In this document: piece by piece, positions 17,201 through 23,626 of the stretch
Position numbering within the stretch: the first letter of the stretch is position 1
How the letters are laid out: every line of letters starts with the position of its first letter
NCBI GenBank assembly: GCA_002309295.1
Contig: DBXF01000086.1
Location: 42,170-66,016 of the forward strand
Source of the DNA: Bacteroidales bacterium UBA1219
GTDB taxonomy: Bacteria; Bacteroidota; Bacteroidia; Bacteroidales; P3
Direction of reading: 5' to 3'
Length of the DNA: 23,847 nt
Program-made: the position numbers and the translations under genes
Notes under the pieces: model-generated
Told to the model about the DNA's origin: nothing
The model's input: only the letters and a program-made list of their open reading frames with translations
Databases searched by the model: none

Positions 17201-20061
17201 CTGGAGGAATTGCGGACAATGTCTGTAGCCTGTCCTCGTCCGGGAGTGAAGTTCTGTGATGTGGCAAATTCCATAATCCAGTTGCGGGCGGGCGACGACA
17301 CTATGTCAATAGTTACTTGTCGGCTCTCCACATTAAGCACTGTCGGTATGGGACGGCGGCAGGGAGGAGGAGCTACGCATCTGGCGTGCAACGCAAAGCC
17401 GCTCATGGTAACTCCCACGTCGGAGGTGAACACTATCATAAGCGGACCTATTGTGGACGAACACGTCAGCGTGCCCGAACCGCTCACTCGCGCCAGCTGG
17501 GGCGCCGATGTGTTGTCACCGTCGTAAACCGTTATGTAGTCGTAGTTGGTTTCGGTGTTGTATGTTCCGGTTATCGACATAACGGAGTCGTTGCTCATGG
17601 GGTACAGTATCAACGTGCTGTTGTTCTGATCCGAATAGTCGTTGGTGGGACCGCCGTTGTCGTACACCATGGCGTCGCAGAGATAATAGGTCTGGGTGGA
17701 GGTGCGCGGCATTATAATGGAGCCTGGGGTAACACTTGCCGGCTGGTCGCACCAACGGCTCGAATCGTTGATGCCGCAGTGCGAACGCACATAAAATTCG
17801 TAGGTGGTGTCGGTGCTAAGTCCCGAAAACACAAAGAAAGTGTCGGTGATGCCGTTTATGCGCCTGCCATCCCTGTAAGGGCTGAACCCCCTCGGGCCAT
17901 ATACAACGTCCCACGAATCGGCTCGTGCCGGCCACGATGTCCACGCCACCTTTATGTCGTTGGGGTCGAAGGAAGTGAGAACTTCCACATCGGTGGGCGG
18001 TGGGCAGGTTACTATGTGTTCTATAACAATATCATCGATATAGGGATAGGAATAATACTGCGATCCGTAAACCGATGTCTTGAAAGCGATGAATCTTGCA
18101 TCGCCACGGTAGTTGGCCAAGCTGTATGTGTATTCGTTCCAGATGCCGGAGTTGGTCATGTGAATCAGCTGCAGGGTGTCGAAAGTCTCAATATCCGACG
18201 AGTCGGTCATCACGCCAAAGGCAAGCTCGTGCATATAGCTTGTGCTGGAACGCAACGCCTTGAACGACACCTGTAATGTACGCAAAGGCAGTACGTTGGT
18301 GTCTATTGGAGGTGTCGCAATATAGCAGTACATCGGATTTGCAACATTACTGCGATATATATACATCTCTAGCGCGTTGGTACCCGACACGCTCTGCACG
18401 GAAGGATACGACGTACTATAGAGGTTGGCGGCTTTCCAACAGGGCAGTTTGCTGTAGATGGAGCCTGTGCCCATATTCTCGAAATTTTCGACAAACGGCA
18501 CCGACTGAATCTTGCCACACGATGTGCGGAAAACGCAGGGCTGCGAAACCGATGTCTCACCGTTGGTGCAGTGTGATATCACATATACCTCGTAGGCGGT
18601 GGCGGGGGCAAGGCCGTTTATTGCCTGGAATGTGCCGGAGCATTGTACCCTTGTGCCGCTTCCCAGCGGAAATCCCGGATAGCCGTATTCCAACTCGAAC
18701 GACTGTGCGTTGGTACTCGACCACGCTATAGCGGCCCCCGTGGAGCTAATGCCGGAAGCTGTAACATTCCTTGCCCTCGGACAGGACGGTATGTAATCCA
18801 CGGTAATATCATCGATACATACTCCGTAAGAATATGTCCCTGTTCTGAAAGCAATGTATTTTCCATGTCCGTTGTACGAGGCTAGCGACTCTTCGAACAG
18901 AGTCCATGTGTACGAAGAGGAGCAGGTGCGGGTAACTATGGGCGTAAAAGTGCTGGGGTCGTCGGGGTTGGTCATCACACCCAACTGTATGTTATACGAA
19001 GAGGAGGTGGTATGCAGCCAGAACGACACCGACAAGTTCTGGATAGTGTCGGCAAACATTGGCAGCACCAGCAAAGAATAATAGTTCGTGCTACCGCTTG
19101 TATATCCGTAAAAATACATCGATTTGGAGCCCGAATGGCTATAGCTGGTGTAAACGTAAGGATACCACGAACTTGTTGAATAGTTTGTGTGCCTTGTCCA
19201 ACAAGGGTCGATGGTGGTTGTAAGCGACGACCCCGATGTCCAGCTCTCAAAATCCTGAGTGTAGGGGAGGGTCATGGCGGCGCAGGCAGTGCGGAAAGTG
19301 AGAGGCACCCACACGCTGGTGTCGCCGTTGGGACATACGTTTTGTATCCAAACAGTGTAGTAGGTGTTAGGTTGCAGGCCGTAGATAGTGTAGAAAGTGT
19401 CGGTAACATAGTCGGCAAAGCCTGTACCGCGAGTAAAGCCCATCGGACCGTATTCGATGTTGGCTTCGCTTCCGCCGCCCCAGATTATATATCCCGATGT
19501 GTCCGAAGCGTTTAAAAGCGTTATGTTGTCGGGACGTGTGCACCAGCCTAATTCGAGCCGTACATTGGAAATGAAGGCGGCGTCTTCGCCGGTGTTGGTG
19601 CTGGCGTTTTTGCTGTAGTACCATTCGATGGTGTGTCGGCCGGGGGTGAGGGCGTAAACGACATCCGTTTCGGGTATGGTGCCGCCCTTTCCGGTGGAGA
19701 ATTCAGGTATGGATATGCCGTCGACCGTCACATAAAGTAGGTCGTACGAAGCCTGCGACGATACCCGGTAGGTGAAACACAGGCTGCCGTCGGCGCCCTG
19801 CGGCACTAATACCGTGGACTGCATCGACGAGGTGGAGCTTGCCACATTGCGGTTGCCCGACTGGGCCACCCATTTCCCGTTCACTTGCGAGGCTGTCCAA
19901 GCGTAGGGGTTGGTGGAGGTGAAAGTAACGCTCCTGTTGGGCGAAATGGAGTCCAGATTGTTCTGTGCTTGAACTGCAAAAAAGGTGTTTAAAATGAGCA
20001 TCGAGAGCAAACTCAACGCCATTTTTTTATTTTTGTATTTTGTCATCATCTTACAAAACAT
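14203..20061 (-). CDS. Giant T9SS type-A secreted protein: FN3, jelly-roll and CUB-like modules
   Basis: This is a 1952-residue protein. The signal peptide (core ALSLLSMLILNTFFAVQAQ) ends near residue 33. The start may be 20061 or the ATGs at 20049 or 20046. Approximate order of modules: N-terminal beta domain 34-172; FN3 173-262; jelly-roll 265-424; FN3 428-515; jelly-roll 520-684; FN3 685-775; CUB-like domain 786-894 (YDNGGPTNDYSDQNN, YDYITVYDGDNTSAP, MSGFALHARC); FN3 898-990; jelly-roll 998-1146; FN3 1147-1238; jelly-roll 1241-1400; FN3 1401-1485; Cys-rich beta domain 1488-1590; three FN3 1591-1860; type-A sorting domain 1876-1952 (NIVPNPATETA, ITDVSGKTI, GTYFVHV, VQKLIVQ). Jelly-rolls start with xPFxExFE and end with IDDIxV, like cleaved-adhesin/MAM domains of oral Bacteroidales. 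No protease or glycosidase catalytic site is seen. It is likely a surface adhesin or matrix-binding protein exported by the type IX system. Confidence 0.88.
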   Translation of the reverse strand: MFCKMMTKYKNKKMALSLLSMLILNTFFAVQAQNNLDSISPNRSVTFTSTNPYAWTASQVNGKWVAQSGNRNVASSTSSMQSTVLVPQGADGSLCFTYRVSSQASYDLLYVTVDGISIPEFSTGKGGTIPETDVVYALTPGRHTIEWYYSKNASTNTGEDAAFISNVRLELGWCTRPDNITLLNASDTSGYIIWGGGSEANIEYGPMGFTRGTGFADYVTDTFYTIYGLQPNTYYTVWIQNVCPNGDTSVWVPLTFRTACAAMTLPYTQDFESWTSGSSLTTTIDPCWTRHTNYSTSSWYPYVYTSYSHSGSKSMYFYGYTSGSTNYYSLLVLPMFADTIQNLSVSFWLHTTSSSYNIQLGVMTNPDDPSTFTPIVTRTCSSSYTWTLFEESLASYNGHGKYIAFRTGTYSYGVCIDDITVDYIPSCPRARNVTASGISSTGAAIAWSSTNAQSFELEYGYPGFPLGSGTRVQCSGTFQAINGLAPATAYEVYVISHCTNGETSVSQPCVFRTSCGKIQSVPFVENFENMGTGSIYSKLPCWKAANLYSTSYPSVQSVSGTNALEMYIYRSNVANPMYCYIATPPIDTNVLPLRTLQVSFKALRSSTSYMHELAFGVMTDSSDIETFDTLQLIHMTNSGIWNEYTYSLANYRGDARFIAFKTSVYGSQYYSYPYIDDIVIEHIVTCPPPTDVEVLTSFDPNDIKVAWTSWPARADSWDVVYGPRGFSPYRDGRRINGITDTFFVFSGLSTDTTYEFYVRSHCGINDSSRWCDQPASVTPGSIIMPRTSTQTYYLCDAMVYDNGGPTNDYSDQNNSTLILYPMSNDSVMSITGTYNTETNYDYITVYDGDNTSAPQLARVSGSGTLTCSSTIGPLMIVFTSDVGVTMSGFALHARCVAPPPCRRPIPTVLNVESRQVTIDIVSSPARNWIMEFATSQNFTPGRGQATDIVRNSSRFNVTGLQPRTTYYAYVRTDCGGGDTSQWSYRFSFSTPCDPEMVPFEENFSSMLANRRRDCWTSITGYPQTRKWHSSTNNMAYYFYDRNGSTNGMSIQKFSDVDIADLRVKFSLFGTDTGTRFTIGVMSNPSDFTTFTPISSFNVRDDYDWYNYEIPLSSYSGTNGYIAFTATTPSRRTTELYFDNLVVDTAARCLAPVLDTLIASYTSATLRWPSNGASGWMLEYGHKGFTPGTSTVYMLSNPYVTLGGLQRNSEYDVYLRTVCGPNDTSEWSLNPIRFNTLCEERQLPYSENFEGYYGSPYSEYTRAIPTCWTLTSSEATFSQYKPQLYNDTAFALNGGSSVVFSLPGMLSSPVINASLDTVEADVFMRVDDVTDYLIVGVIDDPDDATTFVAVDTLFNTSVDVYQRHNIAFNNYNGTGRHIAFRKVTNQTNVYIDSLLVHPMDKCLRPNHITVSDITAHTARVAWTERGTATRWIIEYDTVGYTPGTGTQITVNTNPFLLTGLDSNRTYSVNVRSICTDTSEWCTLPVEFELPRCDESCLYTLVMNSTTSGWYRASVEVKYDENTSYSYTLDGRTGREYIYACPGEIVSFSWVPGAYDNYCSFMIFNGDDTLYYTTGTPAEGLHYTITCGSDTACPLPLNLTTTVIDYQTVEAGWYGIGTFELACKIVGHDQPLFKDTITTINYVNTYRIDSLNPDTNYVWMVRKLCYTDSISGWQINRFKIADVICVVPVALTMINNTNNSVNVKWESFANNVSWGVRCFSPSYNFDTIIYVNSKQLNIGGLLSGVHYYVSVMGVCRDSATSVWSDTIDFVTDVCDTVSNVHINNITNTSATVVWTPGFTVSRWEVDYGRSGFPVGYGTISTTTSPTYSISGLQPGTNYDVYVRSVCGTDYYSVWSMKVSFRTTGTSSITEAEDDIEMNIVPNPATETAIISAEGIDGKTMITITDVSGKTISTETVTCNGTLEKTVDVSTMAKGTYFVHVSNDKVNVVQKLIVQ

Positions 20062-20083
20062 TGATTCATAATTATATACAACA

Positions 20084-20107
20084 CCCTATACCCAAAAAAG
20101 GTATGGG
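20084..20107 (-). promoter_or_regulatory. Possible 5'-leader hairpin of the giant cargo gene
   Basis: On the minus strand CCCATACC (20107-20100) can pair with GGTATAGGG (20092-20084) with a single bulged A, around a T-rich loop. It lies just downstream of the possible -7 box at 20112-20118, so it would be at the extreme 5' end of the mRNA. It is not followed by a T-run, so it is not an intrinsic terminator. An mRNA-stabilising or regulatory role is inference. Confidence 0.35.
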
Positions 20108-20111
20108 AGAT

Positions 20112-20118
20112 GCAAAGT
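20112..20118 (-). promoter_or_regulatory. Possible -7 box (TACTTTG) for the giant cargo gene
   Basis: The minus strand reads TACTTTGCA, one base short of TAnnTTTG, with a TTG at 20143-20141 about 22 bp upstream that could serve as the -33 element. It lies about 50 bp before the upstream-most ATG. The match is imperfect. Confidence 0.35.
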
Positions 20119-20265
20119 AGCAAATTTACTATTTTTTTGGCAATTGAGCAAATTTTTTTGTCATAGCCGCAAAAAATAATGAAAAAAGGGTCCGAAAAAC
20201 CACTCCTCAAAACCGCCCAAAAAATAAAATACTACCAAAACCGCCAAGCAAACAAATAAATTTCG

Positions 20266-20273
20266 TATCTTTG
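20266..20273 (+). promoter_or_regulatory. Putative -7 box (TATCTTTG) for the LysE-lspA operon
   Basis: TATCTTTGCAGT matches TAnnTTTG and shares the TTTGCAGT extension with the tRNA-Phe and rpsF promoters in this window. It is 79 bp upstream of the LysE-family ATG. No clear -33 TTG is visible. Confidence 0.6.
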
Positions 20274-20305
20274 CAGTTTGGTGTGAAAAAGCCTGTATTC
20301 CGCAA

Positions 20306-20337
20306 AACCTTGGTTTATAGGTTGTTCAACCTTTTTT
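20306..20337 (+). promoter_or_regulatory. Possible transcription attenuator in the LysE-family leader
   Basis: AGGTT (20319-20323) pairs with AACCT (20328-20332) around a GTTC loop and runs straight into six Ts (20332-20337), like a weak intrinsic terminator. A second copy of AACCT at 20306-20310 could pair with the same AGGTT instead and prevent that hairpin. The stem is only 5 bp with two GC pairs, so real termination is uncertain. It lies between the -7 box and the start codon. Confidence 0.3.
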
Positions 20338-20352
20338 GATATAACTAAACGT

Positions 20353-21039
20353 ATGTCCGCATTAAAAATAATAGTAGAAGGTGTGCTGATGGGCCTCGGT
20401 CTGTCGTGTGTCATAGGGCCTGCGTTGTTCGCCCTGATACAGACAAGCCTCACTTCGGGTTTCAAAGCCGGAGTGCGTTTTGCTTTGGGCATATCGTTGA
20501 GCGACATTGTGGTGGTGTCGCTGGTTACCTTCGGAGTTTCGCAATTTATGGACGACCCGCGGTCGAAGATGATTTTCTCCATTATCGGCGGCATTGTGAT
20601 GATAATTTTCGGCGTTTTCACCTTTTTGCAGAAAGAGCCCCAGGCCAACGGCAAAGGCAAGATAGACAACCACACCCCTTCGCTCGGCATGTCGTACCTC
20701 AAAACCACGGGCAAGGGATTTCTGTTCAACATAGCAAATCCCGGCGTATGGCTCTATTGGGTGATGCCCGTGGGCGTGGCCACCACTCTGGAGCAGGTAT
20801 CCATAGGCAGCACCACACTCTCTGCCCGCCAGACCAGCCTTATGTTCCTTGCCGCCATATTGGTCACGGTGCTCACTTGCGACATACTCAAATGTGCCAT
20901 AGCCTACACGCTGAAAACCGTGCTACTGCCCAAAGTGATACATATCATAAACAAGATATTGGGAATAATACTTATTGCATTCGGCATTTACCTTGTGCTG
21001 AGCGTGTTTTTCCAGATAACTCCTAATTTGAATCTATGA
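20353..21039 (+). CDS. LysE-family amino-acid exporter
   Basis: The 228-residue integral membrane protein has about six hydrophobic helices. The N-terminal GLGLSCVIGPALFALIQTSLTSGFKAGVRFALGISLSDI corresponds to the family signature (Gly/Pro-rich first helix, then GxxxGxxxxxGxxxxD). The later FLFNIANPGVWLYWV matches the conserved NP.W motif of RhtB/LysE transporters. Family members export amino acids such as lysine, threonine or homoserine from the cytoplasm by proton-coupled transport. The substrate here is unknown. The stop overlaps the lspA start by 4 bp (ATGA), so the two are translationally linked. The leader may hold a weak attenuator-like structure. Confidence 0.88.
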   Translation: MSALKIIVEGVLMGLGLSCVIGPALFALIQTSLTSGFKAGVRFALGISLSDIVVVSLVTFGVSQFMDDPRSKMIFSIIGGIVMIIFGVFTFLQKEPQANGKGKIDNHTPSLGMSYLKTTGKGFLFNIANPGVWLYWVMPVGVATTLEQVSIGSTTLSARQTSLMFLAAILVTVLTCDILKCAIAYTLKTVLLPKVIHIINKILGIILIAFGIYLVLSVFFQITPNLNL

Positions 21040-21713
21040 CCCAGCCAAAGAAAAAACGACTGCTCCTTGCCATAGCCATCATCGTGGCCATACTTGTGAT
21101 AGACCAGGTGATAAAGATATTGGTGAAAACCCACATGCACATCGGCGAGAGCATTCCGGTGTTCGGGTCGTGGTTCCAGATACTTTTCATCGAAAACGAG
21201 GGGATGGCTTTCGGCATGCACTTCGGCGGCAGCTGGGGCAAGATACTGCTTTCGGTGTTTCGCCTTATTGCGTCGGTGGGCATAGCGTGGGGCATTGTGT
21301 ATCTGATCAAGAAAAACGCACGCAAGTTCCTGCTGGTTAGCATGTCGCTGATTTTCGCCGGCGCCGTGGGCAACATTATCGACAGCTGTTTCTACGGACT
21401 TATTTTCAGCGAAAGCACCTTTGAGGTAGCCCAGATGTTCCCCGAAGAGGGCGGCTATGCGCCTTTCCTTTTCGGCAAAGTGGTGGACATGTTTTATTTC
21501 CCGATTATCGACACCACCCTGCCCGAATGGGTGCCCATCTGGGGCGGACAGCACTTCACCTTCTTCAACGCCATTTTCAACTTCGCCGACGCCGCCATCA
21601 CCATCGGTATTTTCATGCTGATTATCGACCAACTTTTTGCATCGAAAAAAGAGAAAAAAGAGAAAGAAAAAGTCGAAAAAACAGTCTCCGAAACAACGGA
21701 ACAGAGCGTTTGA
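21036..21713 (+). CDS. lspA: Lipoprotein signal peptidase (signal peptidase II)
   Basis: The 225-residue inner-membrane aspartic protease cleaves lipoprotein signal peptides before the lipid-carrying Cys. Visible motifs are VIDQVIK (22-28), ENEGMAFG (53-60), AVGNIIDSCFYG (110-121), GKVVDMFYF (147-155, catalytic Asp about 151) and FNFADAAITIG (181-191, catalytic Asp about 185). It is longer than the roughly 165 residues of E. coli LspA. It has an insertion of about 25 residues between GNIID and VVD and a charged C-terminal tail (KKEKKEKEKVEK), features I associate with Bacteroidota LspA. The window itself encodes lipoprotein substrates (DUF4296 and DUF4419 proteins). It overlaps the LysE-family gene by 4 bp. 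Confidence 0.94.
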   Translation: MTQPKKKRLLLAIAIIVAILVIDQVIKILVKTHMHIGESIPVFGSWFQILFIENEGMAFGMHFGGSWGKILLSVFRLIASVGIAWGIVYLIKKNARKFLLVSMSLIFAGAVGNIIDSCFYGLIFSESTFEVAQMFPEEGGYAPFLFGKVVDMFYFPIIDTTLPEWVPIWGGQHFTFFNAIFNFADAAITIGIFMLIIDQLFASKKEKKEKEKVEKTVSETTEQSV

Positions 21714-21790
21714 AGCCGATTTATTCCACTCCTCAACTTTTTAATTATCAATAGATTAAAATAAACTCCGACTTGCGGGATTAAAAAAAA

Positions 21791-21822
21791 TTTGCCCAAT
21801 ACAAAAAAAAGTTGTACCTTTG
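21791..21822 (+). promoter_or_regulatory. Promoter of tRNA-Phe (TTTG -33, TACCTTTG -7)
   Basis: TTTG at 21791-21794 and TACCTTTG at 21815-21822 are 20 bp apart, the canonical Bacteroidota spacing. The first base of the tRNA is 18 bp beyond. This is the best promoter in the window. Confidence 0.8.
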
Positions 21823-21840
21823 CAGTCGCAAAAAAAGGCT

Positions 21841-21913
<73 letters not shown>

Positions 21914-21929
21914 CAAAGAAAAACCGAAA

Positions 21930-21957
21930 AGCATGCAAGAAATTGTGTGCTTTTTTT
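21930..21957 (+). terminator. Intrinsic terminator of tRNA-Phe
   Basis: AGCATGCA (21930-21937) pairs with TGTGTGCT (21944-21951) over 8 bp, including two G-U pairs, around loop AGAAAT. Seven Ts follow (21951-21957). It ends 25 bp before the GatB/YqeY start codon, so that gene is read either by read-through or from an unseen promoter. Confidence 0.75.
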
Positions 21958-21982
21958 GTATAAACCCACAAAACTGAAAGTT

Positions 21983-22429
21983 ATGAGTTTAGAAGAAAAA
22001 ATCAACGCCGACATCAAAACGGCGATGCTCAACAAAGACCGCGGCACACTGGAGTCGCTGCGTGCCATCAAATCGGCCATCCTTCTGGAGAAGACCTCCA
22101 AAGCCGGCGGCGAGCTCAACGAAGCCGCCGAAACCGCCATGCTGCAACGACTGATAAAACAGCGCCGCGAAGCCGCCGACATATACAAACAGCAGAACCG
22201 CGACGACCTCTACGCCGCCGAGATGGAACAGGCCGCCGTTATCGAACGCTACCTGCCCGAACAGATGTCGGCCGAAGAGGTGGAAAAAGCCCTGCGCGAG
22301 ATAATAGCCCAAACCGGCGCCTCGAGCATGAAAGACATGGGCAAGGTGATGGGCATGGCCACCAAACAGTTCGCCGGCAAAGCCGACAACAAAACCGTCT
22401 CCGAGATGGTGAAAAAAATGCTGTCGTAA
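21983..22429 (+). CDS. GatB/YqeY-domain protein
   Basis: The 148-residue protein starts at ATG 21983 (MSLEEKINADIKTAMLNKDRG). An in-frame upstream ATG at 21884 lies inside the tRNA and is not credible. The sequence matches the YqeY family: LESLRAIKSAILLEK, ETAMLQRLIKQRREAADIYKQQ, ERYLPEQMSAEEV, a SSMKDMGKVMG turn and the C-terminal ADNKTVSEMVKKML. YqeY resembles the tRNA-binding tail of GatB, the amidotransferase that makes Gln-tRNA and Asn-tRNA. Its cellular role is not settled and it may bind tRNA. It lies next to tRNA-Phe, though this may be coincidence. Confidence 0.9.
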   Translation: MSLEEKINADIKTAMLNKDRGTLESLRAIKSAILLEKTSKAGGELNEAAETAMLQRLIKQRREAADIYKQQNRDDLYAAEMEQAAVIERYLPEQMSAEEVEKALREIIAQTGASSMKDMGKVMGMATKQFAGKADNKTVSEMVKKMLS

Positions 22430-22457
22430 CCTTATGAAGATGGTTTCTGATTATGTA

Positions 22458-22473
22458 ATCATGTTTACATGAT
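22458..22473. repeat. Perfect inverted repeat ATCATGT-TT-ACATGAT
   Basis: Seven-base arms separated by two bases lie in the 105-bp gap between the YqeY and RluA-like genes. The two-base spacer makes it more like a protein-binding site on DNA than an RNA hairpin. No binding protein can be named. Confidence 0.5.
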
Positions 22474-22486
22474 AATTTACAAAACC

Positions 22487-22513
22487 AATCTGTAAAATCT
22501 GTGCAATCCGTGG
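22487..22513 (+). repeat. Three 9-bp units AATCTGTAA-AATCTGTGC-AATCCGTGG
   Basis: Three consecutive near-identical 9-base units fill 22487-22513. On the opposite strand they encode the TDCTDFTDW-like string that often appears in spurious annotations of Bacteroidota intergenic DNA. From memory, similar AATCTGTG-type units are dispersed between genes in several Bacteroidota genomes. That is a recollection, not a search result. Confidence 0.55.
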
Positions 22514-22534
22514 TCAACAACAATTAGAATTCCC

Positions 22535-23401
22535 ATGAAAATCACCGTCACACACGAGACCTCGCTGCTGGAGCTGCTGCAGGAGACCTTCCCCGACGCA
22601 TCCACCAACAAACTGAAAAAGGTGATACGTTGCGGATGCATACGCCACAAAAACGCCGTGGTGAAGCACCCGGAGTTTCTGTTGCAGAAAGGCGATGCCA
22701 TAGAATACACCAAATACGAGGCCAAACGCTCGTACCGCGAGCGCACCATGGCACCCATACTTTACGAGGACGGCACCATAGTGGCCTCGTTCAAACCTTC
22801 GGGCACACCGCTTACGGGCAAGAACGTAGGCGGGGTGCGCTCGCTCAACAATACCCTCAACTCCGACCTCTCGCACCTATACAAAAAAACCATAGCGGTA
22901 ACGCCGGTGATGAACCTTCGCACCGACGAAAACGGCATCTGCGTGTTCTGCAAACGCGACGATCTGCGTCAGGCCCTGCGTCAGGTCTGCACCAAAGCAG
23001 TGAAACACTACCGCGTGTGGGTGTGCGGCGATTTCGAAAACAAAAAAGGCACGCTTAGGGCATGGGCGGAGCTCAACCAAAGGGGTTTTCTGCGCCAATG
23101 GCACGAAAGCGACGCCGAAGGACTGGTGGAATGCACAATGAAATACACCGTGATACGCAACGAGGAGGAGATAAGCCTGCTCGACGTGGAGATGGTGCAG
23201 ATTTTCGAGAACCAACTGTGCATGCAGCTGATGCAGAGCGGACATCCTGTGCTCGGCGACAAAGCCAACACCCAGTACCGTGTGGACTACCCCTATCCCT
23301 ATACATATAATTATAAGGTGGAGATACCCCATCCGGCCAACGGCAAAAAACTGACACTCGCCACAACACTGCCGACGCTTTTCATCGACGAAAAAAAGTG
23401 A
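22535..23401 (+). CDS. RluA-family pseudouridine-synthase homolog with degenerate active site
   Basis: The 288-residue protein has an S4-like N-terminal domain (about 1-60, NKLKKVIRCGCIRHKNAVV, LLQKGDAI) and an RluA-type fold. The fold shows YEDGTIVASFKPSGTPL (77-93), AVKHYRVWVCGDF (155-167, conserved Tyr159), ISLLDVEM (213-220) and SGHPVLGD (235-242). The catalytic HRLDxxTSG motif is replaced by MNLRTDENG (126-134), putting Arg129 where the essential Asp should be. The GRTHQIR motif is replaced by IFENQLC (223-229). The overall fold signature is kept while both active-site motifs are lost, so an RNA-binding non-enzymatic role is more likely than pseudouridylation. The reading frame is intact, with no sign of frameshift. 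No clear promoter is visible upstream; a palindrome and a 9-bp-unit repeat precede it. Confidence 0.8.
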   Translation: MKITVTHETSLLELLQETFPDASTNKLKKVIRCGCIRHKNAVVKHPEFLLQKGDAIEYTKYEAKRSYRERTMAPILYEDGTIVASFKPSGTPLTGKNVGGVRSLNNTLNSDLSHLYKKTIAVTPVMNLRTDENGICVFCKRDDLRQALRQVCTKAVKHYRVWVCGDFENKKGTLRAWAELNQRGFLRQWHESDAEGLVECTMKYTVIRNEEEISLLDVEMVQIFENQLCMQLMQSGHPVLGDKANTQYRVDYPYPYTYNYKVEIPHPANGKKLTLATTLPTLFIDEKK

Positions 23402-23626
23402 CAAAAACGACACAAAAAACGCTGCAAAAAAACTCAGAAAAGTCATTTTTTCAACAGATTGAAGTCAATTAAACAAAAAAATACAAAAATTTAAATATTT
23501 GACAGTCAGTATTTTGTGCTAATTGCGAAATAAAAAATCGAAAAAAACGTCGTCGTTACGAAAAAAAATAGTACCTTTGCAGTCCAAAAAAATTAAAAGT
23601 AAAATTTAAAAAACAACAAAACAATT
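23402..23626. other. A-rich intergenic region before rpsF
   Basis: This 225-bp AT-rich gap carries many A-runs. It holds the rpsF -7 box and no open frame or RNA gene that I can support. No convincing terminator for the RluA-like gene is seen. Confidence 0.5.
23572..23579 (+). promoter_or_regulatory. Putative -7 box (TACCTTTG) for rpsF
   Basis: TACCTTTG sits 47 bp before the rpsF ATG. The surrounding 14 bases GTACCTTTGCAGTC (23571-23584) are identical to those at the tRNA-Phe promoter (21814-21827). The -33 region lacks a clear TTG. Confidence 0.65.

Noticed and set aside
14203..20061. Repetitive DNA in the giant gene as a CRISPR or satellite array
   Set aside because: The periodicity is at the protein-module level (FN3 and jelly-roll). 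There are no identical short repeats with regular spacers.
22239..22523. Minus-strand frame containing TDCTDFTDW
   Set aside because: The string comes from the 9-bp intergenic repeat read in reverse, and the rest is antisense to the YqeY gene. It is not a protein gene.
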